Assembly: GCA_036008685.1 (NCBI GenBank)
Contig: DASYNF010000275.1
Span: 1-64,000 of the forward strand
Direction of reading: 5' to 3'
Length of the DNA stretch: 64,000 nucleotides
DNA from: Actinomadura_C sp036008685
Lineage (GTDB): Bacteria > Actinomycetota > Actinomycetes > Streptosporangiales > Streptosporangiaceae
This document shows, one piece after another, positions 62,715 to 64,000 of the stretch. Every line of letters starts with the position of its first letter. The first letter of the stretch is position 1. Under the pieces are notes generated by a model. That model was not told where the DNA came from. It searched no databases and saw only the letters and a list, made by a program, of their open reading frames with translations. The position numbers and the translations under genes were made by a program.

Positions 62715-63155
62715 CTACCTGGTGGCCGTCCAGCCGTGCAGCCGCATCAGGGCGGCGGCCACGCGCGCGAACCGCTCCGGCTCGAGCACCGCGCCTTCGC
62801 GGCGGATGTCATCCTCCTCGAGCGCGAACACCCGATCCAACCGCAGGTACGAGCGGCGCCCGTCGCCGTCCCAGCGGCCGGAGCCGAGCTCCAGCCAGTC
62901 CGGCGAGTCATCGTCGCCCTTGCTCGACAGCATCATGCCGAGCAGCCTGCGCCCATGACGCCCGACGACGAGCATCGGCCGGTCCTTACCGCGGGAGGGG
63001 TCCTCCTCATAGGGCACCCAGGCCCAGACGATCTCACCGGGATCGGCGAGCCCGTCGAGATCCGGGGAGTATTCGAGGGTCGCCGCCCGCTCGGGGGTGT
63101 AGATCTCCCGTACCACGCCGCGGGCCGGCCGCGGGTCCTCACCATGATCGAGCAT
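62715..63155 (-). CDS. PemK/MazF-like protein, no adjacent antitoxin
   Basis: A 146-residue protein whose middle (GEIVWAWVPYEEDPSRGKDRPMLVVGR near 40-65) matches the PemK/MazF beta-barrel fold of mRNA interferases. No antitoxin gene is next to it: the upstream neighbour on the same strand is DUF6457. The family in actinomycetes includes many such solitary members whose RNase activity is untested. ATG at 63155. Fold is likely, toxin function is open. Confidence 0.72.
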   Translation of the reverse strand: MLDHGEDPRPARGVVREIYTPERAATLEYSPDLDGLADPGEIVWAWVPYEEDPSRGKDRPMLVVGRHGRRLLGMMLSSKGDDDSPDWLELGSGRWDGDGRRSYLRLDRVFALEEDDIRREGAVLEPERFARVAAALMRLHGWTATR

Positions 63156-63268
63156 TCGCGCAGCCTACCGAGGATCTCCCGTACGTCGCGCCCCGGACCG
63201 GCCGACCGGGACCGGGATCCGGGCCACCCGCGCCCTCATGCTCCGGAGCCCGGCCGCACGGCGCCGCC

Positions 63269-63508
63269 TCAGCCGTCTTGACTCCGCCGTCCCTCGGCGA
63301 GTGACGTGATCCGTTCCGTGGCCTGCCGTGGCGCGACGCCCCGGCCGACCGCGAGCCCGAGCAGGTAAGTCGTCAACGGCGCCGCCGGACGGGCGACACC
63401 GTGCGCCACGTCACGCGCGAGATCGAGTACGAGATCACGATCCACGTCCGCGGGGTCGAGCCCCAGTTCCTTGCAGACCGTCTCGATCCACTCTTCCAAT
63501 ACCGCCAC
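63269..63508 (-). CDS. DUF6457 family protein
   Basis: A 79-residue helical protein (LEEWIETVCKELGLDPADVD, then LDLARDVAHGVARPAAPLTT) of a family commonly encoded beside mobA in actinobacteria. A role linked to molybdenum cofactor is suggested only by this linkage. GTG at 63508 with AAGGCGG upstream. It follows mobA by 35 bp and is probably co-transcribed with it. Confidence 0.82.
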   Translation of the reverse strand: MAVLEEWIETVCKELGLDPADVDRDLVLDLARDVAHGVARPAAPLTTYLLGLAVGRGVAPRQATERITSLAEGRRSQDG

Positions 63509-63543
63509 GTGCCTACCGCCTTCCGATCGCCGGATGAACGGTC

Positions 63544-64000
63544 TCAGGATTCCAGATCGGCCGCCGCCGCGAGATCCTCCGGCGTGTCGCAGTCATACCA
63601 CGGGGGCCGGCTGCCGCCGCCGGTGCGGAGCGTCACCGGGCACAGCCCGCCCAGCAGGCCTCCGAGGGATCGTCCCCGGTAACCGCCGAGACCCGCGGTG
63701 AGAGCCGCGGTGCGCCAGGCTCCGACCAGCCACTGTTCCCGGCCGTCTGCGTCGACGAGGACGGCGCCTGACCCGTGGGCCCGCGCGGCCTCCACCAGTT
63801 CCGTGACGTGTCCGGGCCGCAGGAAGGGCAGATCCGCCGCGAGGAGCACCAGCCATGGCGCCCGTACCTCCGCGAGCCCGGCGCGCAGCGCGGGCACCGG
63901 TCCGGAGCCGGGCGGATTCTCACGGGCCGTGATGGCATGGGGCACGTCGGCGCGGGGCGGACCGACGATCACCAGCCGGTTCGCACCGGCCGCCGCGTCC
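63544..64000 (-). CDS. mobA: Molybdenum cofactor guanylyltransferase MobA-like, 5' end beyond the window
   Basis: The last 151 residues of a nucleotidyltransferase. LVLLAADLPFLRPGHVTELV contains the metal-binding Asp of MobA enzymes, which attach GMP to molybdopterin; YRGRSLGGLL and WYDCDTPEDL near the C-terminus are also typical. The N-terminal GTP-binding motif lies past the right edge, so the start is not seen. It could serve the molybdoenzyme at 4950-7013, since bis-MGD enzymes need this step. Confidence 0.85.
   Translation of the reverse strand, partial: DAAAGANRLVIVGPPRADVPHAITARENPPGSGPVPALRAGLAEVRAPWLVLLAADLPFLRPGHVTELVEAARAHGSGAVLVDADGREQWLVGAWRTAALTAGLGGYRGRSLGGLLGGLCPVTLRTGGGSRPPWYDCDTPEDLAAAADLES

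Overview
The window is high-GC actinobacterial chromosome. It carries a Pup-proteasome locus, the mycothiol ligase mshC, actinobacteria-restricted small families (DUF3099, DUF3090, SCO1664-type, DUF6457), many GTG starts and mostly strong Shine-Dalgarno sites. Gene content and order suggest a filamentous actinomycete, probably near the Streptosporangiales. That placement is inference from gene content, not a phylogeny. I see no tRNA, rRNA, CRISPR array, transposase or prophage. Most of the window is core chromosome with a few accessory inserts.

Layout. 1-7.1 kb: SRPBCC protein, crotonase-fold protein, a class I amidotransferase homologue that has lost catalytic Cys and His, an MmyB-type XRE regulator with an unusual triple half-site operator, thyX, and a single-subunit molybdopterin oxidoreductase. 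7.1-14.9 kb, minus strand: mpa/arc, dop, pup, prcB, prcA, preceded by trmI. The ligase gene pafA is not adjacent. 15-22.9 kb: site-2 protease, RecB-like Fe-S nuclease, then a histidine kinase, response regulator and MacB-type exporter module with a dispersed repeat between kinase and regulator. 22.9-29 kb: complete oligopeptide ABC operon (order C-A-B-D-F) with a hairpin after the binding-protein gene. 29-36 kb: membrane protein, HAD hydrolase, metH, universal stress protein, PAC2 protein. 36.5-40.3 kb: a second peptide importer with no ATPase genes. 40.3-46.1 kb: mshC, a conserved unknown-function trio (PI-kinase-like fold, DUF3090, histidine phosphatase), corA and uppP. 46.3-53.7 kb: aldo/keto reductase, a RecD2-like protein with eroded ATPase motifs, fabG-fabI, tldD-tldE. 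53.7-59.3 kb: myo-inositol catabolic operon iolE-iolC-aldolase-iolB-iolD. 59.4-64 kb: dodecin, DUF3099, a strong small-RNA candidate with three C5-loop hairpins, a small Cys protein, an M64 metallopeptidase, a PemK-like protein, DUF6457 and the start-truncated mobA.

How the genes work together. Mpa unfolds Pup-tagged proteins for the PrcA/PrcB core, and Dop activates and recycles Pup. The PAC2 protein may act in the same biology. The two-component pair probably drives the adjoining MacB-like exporter. The second peptide importer may borrow the ATPases of the first. FabG and FabI are consecutive fatty-acid elongation reductases. The iol operon converts inosose to dihydroxyacetone phosphate and malonic semialdehyde, but needs an inositol dehydrogenase and mmsA/iolA from elsewhere.

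Most novel candidates: the C-rich-loop sRNA at 60103-60214, the paired dispersed repeats at 18525-18661 and 41885-42021, the two apparent pseudoenzymes (1530-2300 and 47250-48995), and the operator at 3809-3844.
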